NCBI GenBank assembly: GCA_000231825.2
Contig: JH720320.1
Coordinates: 500,019 to 564,018, forward strand
Direction of reading: 5' to 3'
Source: Tetrahymena elliotti 4EA
Taxonomy: Eukaryota > Ciliophora > Oligohymenophorea > Hymenostomatida > Tetrahymenidae
Length of the DNA: 64,000 bases
Position numbers and translations under genes: made by a program. The notes beneath the pieces are model-generated. The model saw only the letters and a list, made by a program, of their open reading frames with translations, ran no database searches and was not told the DNA's origin. The first letter of the stretch is position 1. Each line of letters opens with the position of its first letter. Positions 27,549 to 39,144 of the stretch are shown in pieces.

Positions 27549-29029
27549 TGAAGGAATTTCAGAGATAAGAAATTTTAATTAATTTTCAAAATTTATTTAT
27601 TTTTTACTGTTCCATTTTTAAAAATATTTCATATTTTTTATATTTTTGTTTTTAGTTAATTTAATGAAATTTCAAAAAATAAATTTCGCTTTACAGTTTT
27701 TTTTAATCACAAAATAATAAAACTTTTTAAACTCATTTTTGAAACTTAACTTTGAAGAAATAGGTTTTGTTTTCAAATAAATTAAAATTGTAATATGAGG
27801 GTGTGTGATAATCACTTAATACTTTCTGATTAATAAGTGGTTTTAACCCTTCAATTATTCATAACTTTCTACATCCACTTTTTAACTATTTATATGAATG
27901 AATACAGGAAAAGATTTTAACTATGCATAGTCTAATTGAAACATATTTTTCATTAGCTACAAAAATATAATCTTATTTTTTTATTGAATCACTTTCTTCT
28001 TTTTGATAGTTTAAGCTTTTTATTTCTAAATATTATCAATTCATGACTGTGTATTTTTGGAAAATATTTTAAAATGCAATAATATAAAAAGAATAAACAA
28101 TTTTATATTTTTTTTGCTTTTTTATTAATGTAGTTATTATCATAAACATACATATATTTTAATAAAACAAATATCAATATATTTTTTTAGCTAGTATTTA
28201 TGCTTGAATCGCTAACTTAAAAAAACTACTTTGTATTTTAAAAAAATGTTTAAATGAAATTCCTACTTACTCTCTTTTTAGCTAAATAAAAATACAGATA
28301 TTTATGATTTTAATAAAATACCTTCCTCAAAAAATTAATTGAATTTTCTTAATTTATTTGATTTAATAAATAATCAAAGTTTTAAACATTATTTTATCAA
28401 CAGAAATATTGTGAATAAAATTATTAATTTGACTCAAAATTAAGGATAAACATAACTTCTATTTCAATACAAAATAAAAAAACCATATATTTATATCTTT
28501 TTAAAATTTATGAAACTTTTACAATTATAATAAGTTATTAATTTATCATTAGAATTTGAATTTCGAGAAAAAGTGTTTTAATAAGATTCTGAAATTGCAA
28601 TATTAAATTTCAGTTTGAAATAATAATAATTCCACATATTGCTTTTTTATTAAAATAGAAAGGTTTTCCTTTCTGAACTTACTAATTAATTGAAATTATT
28701 ACACTTTATTCAAATATTTGATTATTTATTACTCAACTATTTTATTACATCAGTGACTAATTATTTATGTACAGTTTTAATTTAAAAACCAAAAAAATAA
28801 ATAAAATCATAACGCTCGTATCCTTTTCTGGTAATAAAAAATTTCCAAATAAAATGATTGTTTTTGTCTTCCATTTTTTTTTTAAGATCATTTTTTCTTT
28901 CAACTCAGCTCAGTAACTTGAATATTAAGCTTTAAGTTGCAAAGATTAATATTTTTTTAAAATTTCTAACTTGTTTTTGTTATCTGTTTGAATTTTAAAA
29001 GAAAAGAAAAGTTAAGCAAATTTGTTTAA

Positions 29030-29150
29030 TCTAATTAAATCTTGTAGGAATTATTTATTACAATTTAATTGAAATAGTTTCAGTCTAGTTAGTGAATAAC
29101 AATATCTTTAACTAAATGAAAAAATTTTTATTTATTTTGAATCTTAAGAA
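29030..29150. repeat. diverged direct repeat, copy 1
   Basis: Shares ordered blocks with 29306-29425: 'ATCTTGTAG' then 'AATTATTTAT', 'CAGTC', and the longest, 'ATCTTTAACTAAATGAA'. The two copies are 276 nt apart and clearly diverged. Confidence 0.6.
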
Positions 29151-29305
29151 AATAAAATTTGTTTTGTTTTATTTTATTTTTTGAAAATTGTTTCTTTTTT
29201 TTGTCATGTTTCTAAAATATGAAACGTTGACGTTGAATTCTGAAAGCTAATAATTTATATTAAAATTCTAATTTAAAAACAAAATTTAAGTCAATTTTTT
29301 TATTG

Positions 29306-29425
29306 AATTAGATCTTGTAGTAATTATTTATGACAGCTTAATTTAAAATAGACAAATAGCAGTCAACATTTAGTCAGATAACATTATCTTTAACTAAATG
29401 AATAAATCTTTACTTGATTCGAATA
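29306..29425. repeat. diverged direct repeat, copy 2
   Basis: Second copy of the element at 29030-29150, ending about 130 nt before the next start codon. Confidence 0.6.
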
Positions 29426-29557
29426 CCATCAATATTCATTTCAACTATTAAGTTTAACTTTTGTTCAGAACCTATTGAATTCGTTTTTATTTACCATAAA
29501 TCAGATAATATTAAATTAATTCAAAAAAAAATAAAACAAGCAAAAAAGTAAATAAAA

Positions 29558-29911
29558 ATGAGAATATTAGCTGCTTCTATCTTAATCTCTTTATTAGTAG
29601 TAAGTGTATCTGCTTTAACTTCTTAAAAGGCAAGCTAATGCACAAGTGATGCTGGAAAATCTATTTCCACAGTCTGTGGTCAAAATGATGAACAATGTGG
29701 GCTCTAATTACTATCAACTGGAAAATGTCTTGAAACCTGCTCTACAGGCTGTGATTAAACTGATTCATATATTCTTAAATGCATTAAATAATAATGCTAA
29801 TCTACTAACTCTTCTATTTAAAAGATTTTGGATAGTTTTGTATCTTGTTCGAGTGTATCTAACCTTACTTTTACTGCTCTTTTATTGGCTATTTTAGCTT
29901 TTATTTTCTGA
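29558..29911 (+). CDS. small Cys-rich secreted protein, probably GPI-anchored
   Basis: Single exon, 117 aa. Residues 1-20 ('MRILAASILISLLVVSVSA') form a clear cleavable signal peptide. The mature part is about 75 residues with 10 cysteines and many Ser/Thr ('STVCGQNDEQCG', 'CLETCSTGCDQTDS'), suggesting a small disulphide-bonded surface domain. The last 18 residues are hydrophobic and end the protein directly ('FTALLLAILAFIF'), preceded by small residues (Ser/Asn), which is the classical GPI-attachment signal. Short GPI-anchored proteins with this layout are common on the ciliate surface. It is too divergent to place in a named family. Two in-frame TAA codons fall within the first 30 codons, hiding it from standard-code searches. 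Confidence 0.85.
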
Positions 29912-31694
29912 ATTTCATTATACTTTCTTGCACCAAACACTAATTATAAGTTAATTTTATGATTTAATGTAAAATTTAGGGCACTAAAATACAAAATTAT
30001 TTTATGTTTGTTTGAATTTTAAAGCTTATTTTTTTAAATAATTTCTTTTTATTATTTTAATTTTTTTGTAAACTAAAAATCTATTTATTATTTATTATTA
30101 AATAAAAGATTTCCATCTAATAAATATTATAAATAAAATTCTGTATATTATAAATCTAAATTTTTATTTGGATTTAGGGTGAATTGATTAGATTGGCTAA
30201 AAATATTAATTCAAATACATATCAATAAAAATTTCATTTTATGTTGTCATAATTTTGTTTTCATTTCATGTAATAAAAATCATATTATTTTACAATTCAA
30301 ATAAGTAAAGAATGTACAGAAGAATAATTTTTTCTTTATTATTTATATTAATTTTCTAGATTTATAAAGTTATCAAAAAATGTATTGATTAATTGATCTA
30401 TTTATACTCTAACTAATTCCCTCTTTTTTTAAATTATTTTACCCTTAAAAAAGGAAGATGATAAAATTTAAAACTATCTCAAAGTATTAAATATAACTAT
30501 TGAACATTATTTAAGATAAATTTGGATTTGAGGCGATGGTATTCAAGAAGATCAATTAATAGTCGTCATTTAAAAATGTTTACCATGGAAATTATTTTGA
30601 AATTTAAATATGTAAGCTTAAAAATTAAGTAATATCTTTTATAAAAGTAATTAAGTTTCATGATTATTTTTGTTATGAAACATCAAACTGATAATGGTAT
30701 TTATAAATAGAATAATTTCTGGGATTTTATATATTTAATCCTCTATATTCTAAAAGATGAAAAGAGTAAATTAAAAAGTAAAATTTTAGAATTTAAAATA
30801 GAAAATAAACAATAAGCTAATTTATATATTTTAATTAAATCTAAACAAAAAAATTAAATATTTCAACTAAGTTCTGTAACTTTTTTCTTCAACTTAATTT
30901 CAAGATTTAATTGAAGGCAAATCGATTTTAGAAACATTTGAATAAAAAGAATAAAAAATTATTAATAGAAGATATTACATTACATCACTTAGATTTTCAA
31001 TAAGTATTGTATTTTTATCACTTTTTCTTGTTATTTCTTTATTTATTCTTAAAGTAAAATTTGATTAAAAGCTATCAAAAAATAATAGAGTTAAAATTTC
31101 TACCTAATAAATAAAGCTAGAATTTATTTTAAAATTTAAGATAGTAGCATATTTCAGTTCAAATTTTAGGTCAAAAATTAATTTTTTTCTTACCTTAAGT
31201 TGAAGATGAAAAGTTAAAGAGAAAATAAATGATCACTCAAATTTTTTATTTATTTTTTGTGCTCTTTCTTTCAATTTTATTTAATTTTAATTTCTCTTTT
31301 TATCAAGCTTAAAAATTATTTTCTAAAAATAAATTTCATTTTTTCTTCATTTCCAATAGCAAAATCTAACATGTAACAAAGTTTATAAGTGTTTACAATA
31401 TTTTTTTTGGTTGTTTAACTTGAATAATTTAAGATTGTGATTAATATTAAATTATTTAATTCAGTAAATTATTTAATGATATATTATACAAAATATGTGA
31501 ATTAAAGTGAAATATATCTATTTGTAGTGTCATACTATTTAACATTTAATAATTAGATTTTCAAATTCTTTAATTAACTTAATTTTTATTTTTTACACTG
31601 AGTCAAAAAAAAGTAGAAACAAACTATACAAAAAAATTTCTATCAGGTCTCTTCTACAAAAATCATATTTTTTTAGCTATTTTAGGTAAATTCG
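29912..31694. other. intergenic region with possible coding remnants
   Basis: AT-rich DNA upstream of the K+ channel gene. Apart from the weak remnant at 30520-30914 I see nothing supportable. Confidence 0.4.
30520..30914 (+). pseudogene. possible decayed coding fragment
   Basis: Two overlapping code-6 frames with protein-like composition. One runs to TGA at 30689 and includes 'FGFEAMVFKKINQQSSF' and 'NVYHGNYFEIQIC'. The other is a 79-codon frame from ATG 30675 to TGA 30912 containing 'DNGIYKQNNFWDFIY'. Their overlap would fit a frameshifted remnant of one gene, but each could also be chance in this base composition. No family recognised. Confidence 0.25.
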
Positions 31695-31786
31695 ATGAAT
31701 AATGTAAACATTATTGATTTTTACCAGCATACATAATACATTTATCTTTATTTTAGAGTGTAATTAGAGATTCAGCAGAATTTTAA

Positions 31787-34700
31787 ATGGGCCCAAAGCA
31801 CTTTTATTTTAATTCTTTCTAAATAGCGAAAGAAGGTGAAAGCTATTTTTCTATGAAAAATATCCCTGAAAGTATGGAAAATTCCTTATATCCTACTTAA
31901 AATGATAATTTAATAAAAAATGAAAGAACTTTACATATCAACTTATGCTAAGTGACAAATGAAGATGTATATAAATTGACTAAAGAAGATAATAGCATTC
32001 AATTAACAGAAGATGTTCTACATTAAAAGTAAAATCAATATGATACTAATGGAATAGAAATAAATGAAGAAAAACTATATCCAAGCTGCATCGAAGATGA
32101 CAAAATTAAAAATAATGATGAATAAAATAAAAAATTTGTGACCAAATCTTCAATTTCAACATGCTAACATTGTTGTACAAGAAAGAAACAGAGTAGTGAT
32201 TTTAGCTCAAATAACGCACTGAAGCAGTATCTTAGCTTGAACAAATTTGATGTGAAAAGTAGATTTTCAAATTTAAATATTCCAAATATGTCTTAAGTTT
32301 TCAAAAAAAGTGTTTACTGCTAAGAAATAGCTTCAGACAATTCAAATAGCCCTAAAAAGGAGGGTAGAACTAATCAATAGAATGTAAAATAAATGAATAG
32401 AAGAAAAGAAATTAACTTAAGAAAAAGCTGGCTGCATATATTATATTATGTAGGTAAAATGAAGCGAATTATGTGTTAAACCATACTTTTCTTTAGGCCT
32501 CATATGTTGAGTTCATGGTAACTGCAAATAATAAATGATTAATCTAGTGATTTTACTCTTTAGTAGTCTTCAATTTAGAGTTCTACTAGAAAACAAAAAT
32601 ATAAGAGTTTAATAAAAAGATATAATACAAACTTTATGAAATAAGTAATGAGAGGAATTCTATTAAAAGCTAATTCTTTAAGGTAGTTTAAAATTAAAGT
32701 ATCAAACATACTTTAAAATTGTATCAATATCATACCTTTGTTTGATTCAATGAGCATTTCTTTTTAGATTTGGGAAGTAATAATTTTCATAATAACAACA
32801 ATAAACTTCATAATGATTCCTCTGGAATTATGCTTAGAAGATGTATAGAGTGGAATTTACAGATAGTTTAAATGTATTTACGTTATCTTACTCACGATTG
32901 ATATTTTTATAAGGGCTAACACAATAATCACATATGAAGAGAACCAAGAAAAAGATTTTCATTTAAAATTAATCACTAAATATTTATCAGGGGATTTTAT
33001 TTTAGATGTCATTTGCATACTCTCTCTTTTCTATTTTTTTTTGCCTTACCAATATTTAATTTTATTATTCTTTATCAAAATATTCAATTTTTCAAATATA
33101 ATCAACAAAATATAAGAAAAATTCATGCTCAGTAACTCATATATTTCCGGTAATTTATTTTAAATTATCTTTTTTACTCATATTTTTCAAAAAAAAAAAA
33201 GGGATTATTTCTTTTACGATATTACTGCTTAAAGCTCTATATTTTTGTCATGTATTTTCTTGTGGATTTCTTGAATTAGGACTTTATTAAATTTAAAATG
33301 ATTCAGGCTGGCTAATTCATTATCAACTACATAACTCTAATAGGTGGACATAGTATTTATATAGTTATTATTTCTCTGTTATTACAATGACTACAATTGG
33401 ATATGGAGATATCACTGCACAAACTGAGATAGAGAGGTTTTTTATGATATTCTTCACTATCATATCTTGTGGAATATTTGGATATACAATAAATTCAATT
33501 GGTATTATTATTTTTTTAAAATTAATTGATAATCCTCTCACCCCAAAAAAATTAAAATAACAAACAATAAAATTAATTTTATTCTTTTTAATTAAGGAAA
33601 TATCCTCTATGATTTTAATAAGAAAAATGAACATTTCCTATAGCAGTTAGCATAACTAAATAAATATTTCAAATTCTTCAAAGTTGATGCTTCACTCTAA
33701 AATAAAGCAAGGAAATATTTAGAATTTATAAACTCTGAAAAATTTTCTAACAATTATGTTTCAACAGATTCTTCTCTCTCTTCTCTCTCAAGCTATTTGT
33801 AGAATGAAATTAAGCTGAATACTTGCAAAAAGGTGATTGATAAATTCTAAGTTCTTACATAGTTATTTTCAGAGTAATTTAGATACAGTTTATCAGCTAA
33901 AATGAAAGAATTAGAGCTGGCTCCAGAATAATTTATATTTCAGCAAGGGTAATGCATAGAACCAGCCATTTATTTTATTAACTGTGGCCTTATAGAAGTA
34001 GTCAATGAGAAATGTAATACATCCCACAAACAAGTCATTTAAGTAAACTTTGTATTGTTCAATTTATTAAAATATTAAGCAGTATTCAAAATAACTTTCT
34101 TTATTAAATGATTTTTTTTAAATTTAATTAAATTTCAATGACTGATTTTTTGATTTTAAAATATAATTCAGTCTTTAAAGCATGGAGATATTTTTGGTAT
34201 TGAAAACTTTTTTGGTGAAATTAATGAAAAATGTTTTAGTTATAAAAGCAAGGAGTCATCCAGCTTATTTTACTTAACATAATCAGACTTTTAACAAGAA
34301 TTGAAAAAATTTCCAGATTAAGTAGAGACTTATTGCTATTTGAGGGATTCTATTTAATTTAATAATGATTATAGTAAAATTTCTAAGCCATGCTTTTCAT
34401 GTAAAAGATTTACACACTCACTAGATAAATGTCCTTATTTATTTTATGGGACAAATAAATAAAGGATTATCTAAAATTTTAACAAAAATATTGATTAAGT
34501 CATTAAAAATTTTAATAGAAAATCCTTTAAAAAAGTCAATTCACTAAGTGTTTAAAAATATGTTAATTTAAAAGTTGATGAATTTCTAGATTGCAATTAA
34601 AGATATTAAATGATCTAATCAAAAATTTAATTTTCAGATCTAGATTTAGATTAACAAGAAGATGGCACTTTCTTTGATAACTGCTCTTAAATAGGTTACA

Positions 34701-35689
34701 GAGACATCTAATTTAACAATTAGATTATTGTTGATGAATCTATTGAGCCATCTTCTATACTTTAAAAAGTTCCAAGTTAATAATATCAACACTTACTTAG
34801 TATTAAGGAATAGCAAAAAAATAATAACTAAAAAAGTTATGAATCTTTTAAGAATGAAAATGATAATTTTGCAAATATATTAACACCAAAGTCTCTTGGA
34901 AAGATAAATACCAAAGAATAATAAGATAATTTTTTATTTCATAACTCTTAAAATTTGATTAAAACAATTGATTTAGATTCAGAATTAGTAAAATAGATGA
35001 AGTCAGCAAGTCTAATTTAAAATGATCAAAATAATACTCTCGAAAAACCATAGACTCTATATTAATCTTAATTTTCTAGGTAAAAATCTCAGCAGATAGA
35101 GATGCACAATTCTTAAAATAGTTAAAATACTTATTTTAACAACCAACAAAATATGGCTTCTAGCTCAGTTATGTTAAAACTACCTTTAGGAAAGTCAAAT
35201 GCTAATTAAAAATCTTAAAAAGAAAAGCCAAATAACATAGAATAAGTTATTTCAATCTCAAACATTCCAATAAGCAAAACTTAAATATTCAAGTCTTAGT
35301 CTATTCAAGATTAAGGTAGCCTTGGCTTAATTTATAATATGACTTAACAGAACTATAAGGAATTAAAAGATATGATGTATTCAATAATGAATCAATTTTA
35401 GCATCATGAATTTGCTGGGAGCCTCAAAAAGTAAAAGAAAATATTTGAGAGTAAAAACAAAACTATTTGGATGGTAACTCCTTAATAGCTTGGAGATCTA
35501 GACCTAGATTCACTCCATAATTACAAAACATACTTCCCCAAATATAATATAGAAAATGTTATTTAAAAAATGAAGATTAAACTAGCCCTTAATAATCTTA
35601 AGAATAAATAAAATTCTCTCAGCAATTCTCTTTTAATTAAAAATTCTCTCAAAGAATTATCAAAAGGAATCTACCTCAGCAAATAGTGA
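31787..35689 (+). CDS. six-TM K+ channel with C-terminal cNMP-binding-like domain
   Basis: Exons 31787-33149, 33202-33501, 33597-34042, 34172-35689; 1208 aa. A long Gln/Asn/Lys-rich cytoplasmic N-terminus precedes the membrane part (about residues 320-550). The selectivity filter 'TMTTIGYGDIT' (residues 517-527) marks a potassium-selective pore and is followed by a hydrophobic S6. The segment in the S4 position ('LLFFIKIFNFSNIINKI') has almost no arginine, so voltage sensing is doubtful. A C-linker and a cNMP-domain-like fold follow ('FIFQQGQCIEPAIYFINCGL', 'LKHGDIFGIENFFGE'), but the phosphate-binding Arg segment is not evident. Then comes a Cys pair region ('PCFSCKRFTHSLDKCPY') and a Gln/Ser-rich tail. 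A nine-base first exon (31695-31703) splicing to 31747 is possible upstream. Confidence 0.85.
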
Positions 35690-36293
35690 AATAAATCAAT
35701 AATAAAAATAGTAAATTCGTATTTTATTCATATTTATAATTTTAATTATTTTCTCTTCAAAATAAATTTTTATTTTTCAACCAGACAAAATAAGTCTGTA
35801 TAATAATAATTTGATTTATTATTAAAGAATTTGAGACTATTCAGAGGTCTAATTTTTTTTATGAATGTACTTAATGGTTGTTACTTCTCTTCATTTTTTC
35901 CTATTTTCTTTAAATTCATACATATAAAAAGTACAAAAATAAAATTTATTTATTATGTTTCTCTTCAATAAAATGATGAATTAAAATTAAATCAATTGAT
36001 TATATAATTAGCATTTGCTTTAATTAAATAAACAACTTTGTACTAAATACTTAAGAAATCTTCTATTTCAACCATATTAAAATATTTTTTTATGCTTTTA
36101 CCATAATTAAATTATTTTTAAACCAAGACTAAAATTTATTAAAAAAAAAATGATATTTTTTAAAATTTAGATAGTAATTAATTAAATATGATTTAAATAA
36201 CTTAAATTTAAAAAAAATAGCTATTATTTGTAAAGGAATTTATAATATTTTAAGAACATAAAAAAATATTAATTTTCAAGAGCTAAAATTTAT
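35690..36293. other. intergenic region between convergent genes
   Basis: 604 nt of AT-rich DNA between the channel gene (+) and the pepsin-like gene (-). Nothing else is visible. Confidence 0.5.
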
Positions 36294-37463
36294 TCATTGT
36301 ATTTATTTTCTTTATTTTTTTAATGGTGCAAATGCTCTGACTACTTTATATGCATTGGATTCATCAGGAACATCAGGAACGAACTTATAAAGTACAACTT
36401 TTTAAAGAAGTTTCCTACCTACTAAAATTTTTTTCTCATTTTAATCTAAATTAAATTAAATGCTTGGTTCATATCCACTTGGTTTATTACTCATAAACTC
36501 GTCGCTTTCAATTAAGACACTCATCTTTTTATTTTGGTAACCTTAATCTTCAGTAGTAATGAATTCAAATTCAAATGTTTGTTAACTATCAATACTTGAC
36601 CATTTTCCAGGAGAATCAAGAGTCATACTTTCTACATCTGGTTCTTATCTTGTAGTTGATAAGATTTTTTTAATAGCTGGGAACAAGTATTAAGGTAAAA
36701 TTATCTCATCTTAGATATTTGGATCTACAAAGATCAGAAAAGCATTTTCATCTTGTTGATCTAATTCTACTTGTTTTCCGAAAAATTTGATACTTGAAAG
36801 ATAGAGATCGGAGCTGTATTCTTCACCTTAAACACTCTTCATAATTTAGTATTAGTCTGTTATAACCGAAAGTGAATATCCTCCTAATGTTAATATATAG
36901 ACCTCATCTGATGATAAATATAGTGAATATGATAATTAATCTATTTTGCCTTCTTAGTAAAGAGAATTTAAAAAATCAGAAGGAGTACTTTCATCAAAAC
37001 CTAATCCCAAGCTGTGGTTATTATATTTTTATCCTTTTTAATTTTGAAAAATACTTTTAACTAAAAAGCTTCTTTATAGAATCATAGGTTTTTCTATTTT
37101 CTGAAAAGGGATGGTGCTATAGTCTATTTATTAATAGATTATTCTGAGTTAAATAACATCCCCTTATGCTTAATAATATTAGTTAATTTATTTGGAAAAT
37201 TTTTCCATCATTATGCAGGAAGTAGTAGGAACACAAGGAGTAGTTTCGTTATCACTATCATTGTAAATAAGACAGTTGATACAATCCTGAGAAGTAAAAT
37301 AACTAAATGATTTAGTAAAATCAATGTTCATAAAGTAATATTTATCACCAACCTTAATCTTTGCTTCATGAAGAGAGAAAGATAAATTTTTCTTAGGTGG
37401 ATTAGGAATCTAAATTCCCAAACAAAGAATCAGGTGGATTATAAGGATTGCCAATTTTTTCAT
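36294..37463 (-). CDS. secreted pepsin-fold protein with degenerate catalytic motifs
   Basis: Single exon, 389 aa. An N-terminal signal peptide ('MKKLAILIIHLILCLGI') is followed by a bilobed pepsin-like layout. The central strand pattern 'SLGLGFDESTPSDFLNSLYQ' and 'VYILTLGGYS' matches pepsin-family segments around the 'GLG' and 'FGG' turns, and the length fits. The catalytic triplets are lost: 'NIDFTKSFSYF' (Asp48) stands where active members have Asp-Thr-Gly-Ser, and 'FVDPNIQDEIILP' (Asp247) where they have Asp-Ser/Thr-Gly. Both aspartates can be aligned but the glycines are gone, so proteolysis is unlikely and a binding or scaffold role is more plausible. Aligned by eye with the protease at 50037-52084. 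No C-terminal membrane helix, so probably soluble and secreted or vacuolar. Confidence 0.8.
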
Positions 37464-38096
37464 TTTTAGTACTTTTTTCTTAATAATCTTAATTTCAAAA
37501 ATTGTTTCTGCTTAAAAATCATAAAAAAAGTTAACATATTAAACAACATCAAGAATATATGGATTTCTATTAAAATTTCTAATGTTAACTAATTTGATCA
37601 GAGAATAGATAAATTAATATCACTTTTCTAAAATAAGCTTATTAAGTAGCTTAGTAGCAAAAATAATATGTAAATGATTCTATTAACAATATTTAAATCT
37701 AACATTCATATTTTCCAATTTGAATTAATAAACTAAAAAAGCTTTTAAAACCAAAATATAAAAGAAAAAAAGCAAACAAGCTTATCACTGATCAGACTTT
37801 TTATCAGAATTATTTTAAATAAAAGAGATCGAGGGTCATAAACTAATGATAGATTTAGATCTTCTTTTTTAATATTTTTTTGTCTAATAGCAATTACTAA
37901 TCCAAATTTTGTATTTTTTTAAATTTTTTTTATTCAAAAAATAAATTAATTTTTAGATGGTATGCATGTAATGTAATTAAAATTTTAAATGAAATATTTA
38001 ATTGTTAACTTAAAAAATCATTTTCAAAGAAAGCAAATAGAAATGCATTATTACAACAATCAAATAATCTTAATTTTTTTAAATCAAAAAGAATTT
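37464..38096. other. intergenic region before second 5S cluster
   Basis: AT-rich DNA holding the upstream region of the minus-strand pepsin-like gene. No gene seen. Confidence 0.5.
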
Positions 38097-38152
38097 TTAT
38101 CCGCCAAACTAAGGTGAAGTCAACGGATCCCATTTGAACTCCGAAGTTAAGC
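38097..38152 (+). pseudogene. truncated 5S rRNA pseudogene
   Basis: Matches 5S positions 2-57 with several substitutions (for example ATCCGCCAAACTAAGG against ATCGGCCATACTAAGG) and then stops abruptly after GTTAAGC. It runs straight into spacer sequence like that after 25141. The 3' half, including the promoter C-box region, is missing, so it should not be expressed. Confidence 0.85.
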
Positions 38153-38166
38153 ATTCAATTTGTTTT

Positions 38167-38286
38167 ATAAAAAATACAAAATTACTATTTAATTATTTTT
38201 TTAACAAAAAATTTATAATAGTTTCCTTATCTATATTAAACTATTTATTTTAAAGGATTAAATAGACAATAATTTTGATTAATTTT
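38167..38286. repeat. 5S intergenic spacer copy
   Basis: Near-identical to 25141-25263, here linking the truncated 5S pseudogene to the next 5S gene. Shows that this cluster and the one at 25 kb derive from the same repeat unit. Confidence 0.9.
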
Positions 38287-39144
38287 GTTATCGGCCATAC
38301 TAAGGTGAAAACACCGGATCCCATTCGAACTCCGAAGTTAAGCGCCTNNNNNNNNNNNNNNNNNNNNNNNNNNNNNNNNNNNNNNNNNNNNNNNNNNNNN
38401 NNNNNNNNNNNNNNNNNNNNNNNNNNNNNNNNNNNNNNNNNNNNNNNNNNNNNNNNNNNNNNNNNNNNNNNNNNNNNNNNNNNNNNNNNNNNNNNNNNNN
38501 NNNNNNNNNNNNNNNNNNNNNNNNNNNNNNNNNNNNNNNNNNNNNNNNNNNNNNNNNNNNNNNNNNNNNNNNNNNNNNNNNNNNNNNNNNNNNNNNNNNN
38601 NNNNNNNNNNNNNNNNNNNNNNNNNNNNNNNNNNNNNNNNNNNNNNNNNNNNNNNNNNNNNNNNNNNNNNNNNNNNNNNNNNNNNNNNNNNNNNNNNNNN
38701 NNNNNNNNNNNNNNNNNNNNNNNNNNNNNNNNNNNNNNNNNNNNNNNNNNNNNNNNNNNNNNNNNNNNNNNNNNNNNNNNNNNNNNNNNNNNNNNNNNNN
38801 NNNNNNNNNNNNNNNNNNNNNNNNNNNNNNNNNNNNNNNNNNNNNNNNNNNNNNNNNNNNNNNNNNNNNNNNNNNNNNNNNNNNNNNNNNNNNNNNNNNN
38901 NNNNNNNNNNNNNNNNNNNNNNNNNNNNNNNNNNNNNNNNNNNNNNNNNNNNNNNNNNNNNNNNNNNNNNNNNNNNNNNNNNNNNNNNNNNNNNNNNNNN
39001 NNNNNNNNNNNNNNNNNNNNNNNNNNNNNNNNNNNNNNNNNNNNNNNNNNNNNNNNNNNNNNNNNNNNNNNNNNNNNNNNNNNNNNNNGGCTGGGTTAGT
39101 ACTAAGGTGGGGGACCGCTTGGGAAGTCCCAGTGTCGATAACCT
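38287..39144 (+). rRNA. 5S rRNA: 5S rRNA gene(s) interrupted by an assembly gap
   Basis: 38287-38347 equals 5S positions 1-61 and 39089-39144 equals positions 65-120; both match the intact copies exactly. Between them lie 741 unknown bases. Either one gene is split by an artefactual gap or, more likely, several tandem copies with the 269-nt unit are collapsed, so the two halves may belong to different copies. A T run follows at 39144. Confidence 0.85.
38348..39088. other. assembly gap (N run)
   Basis: 741 consecutive N, placed inside the 5S sequence, as expected where tandem repeats defeat assembly. Any open frame reported across it is meaningless. Confidence 0.99.

Larger units (their letters stand above)
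27549..29557. other. 2-kb intergenic region
   Basis: AT-rich DNA between two plus-strand genes. It contains a diverged direct repeat (29030-29150 and 29306-29425) upstream of the GPI-type gene. No coding frame could be supported. Confidence 0.5.

Noticed and set aside
38275..39099. Open frame running through the N gap
   Set aside because: It consists of 5S rRNA sequence and unknown bases.
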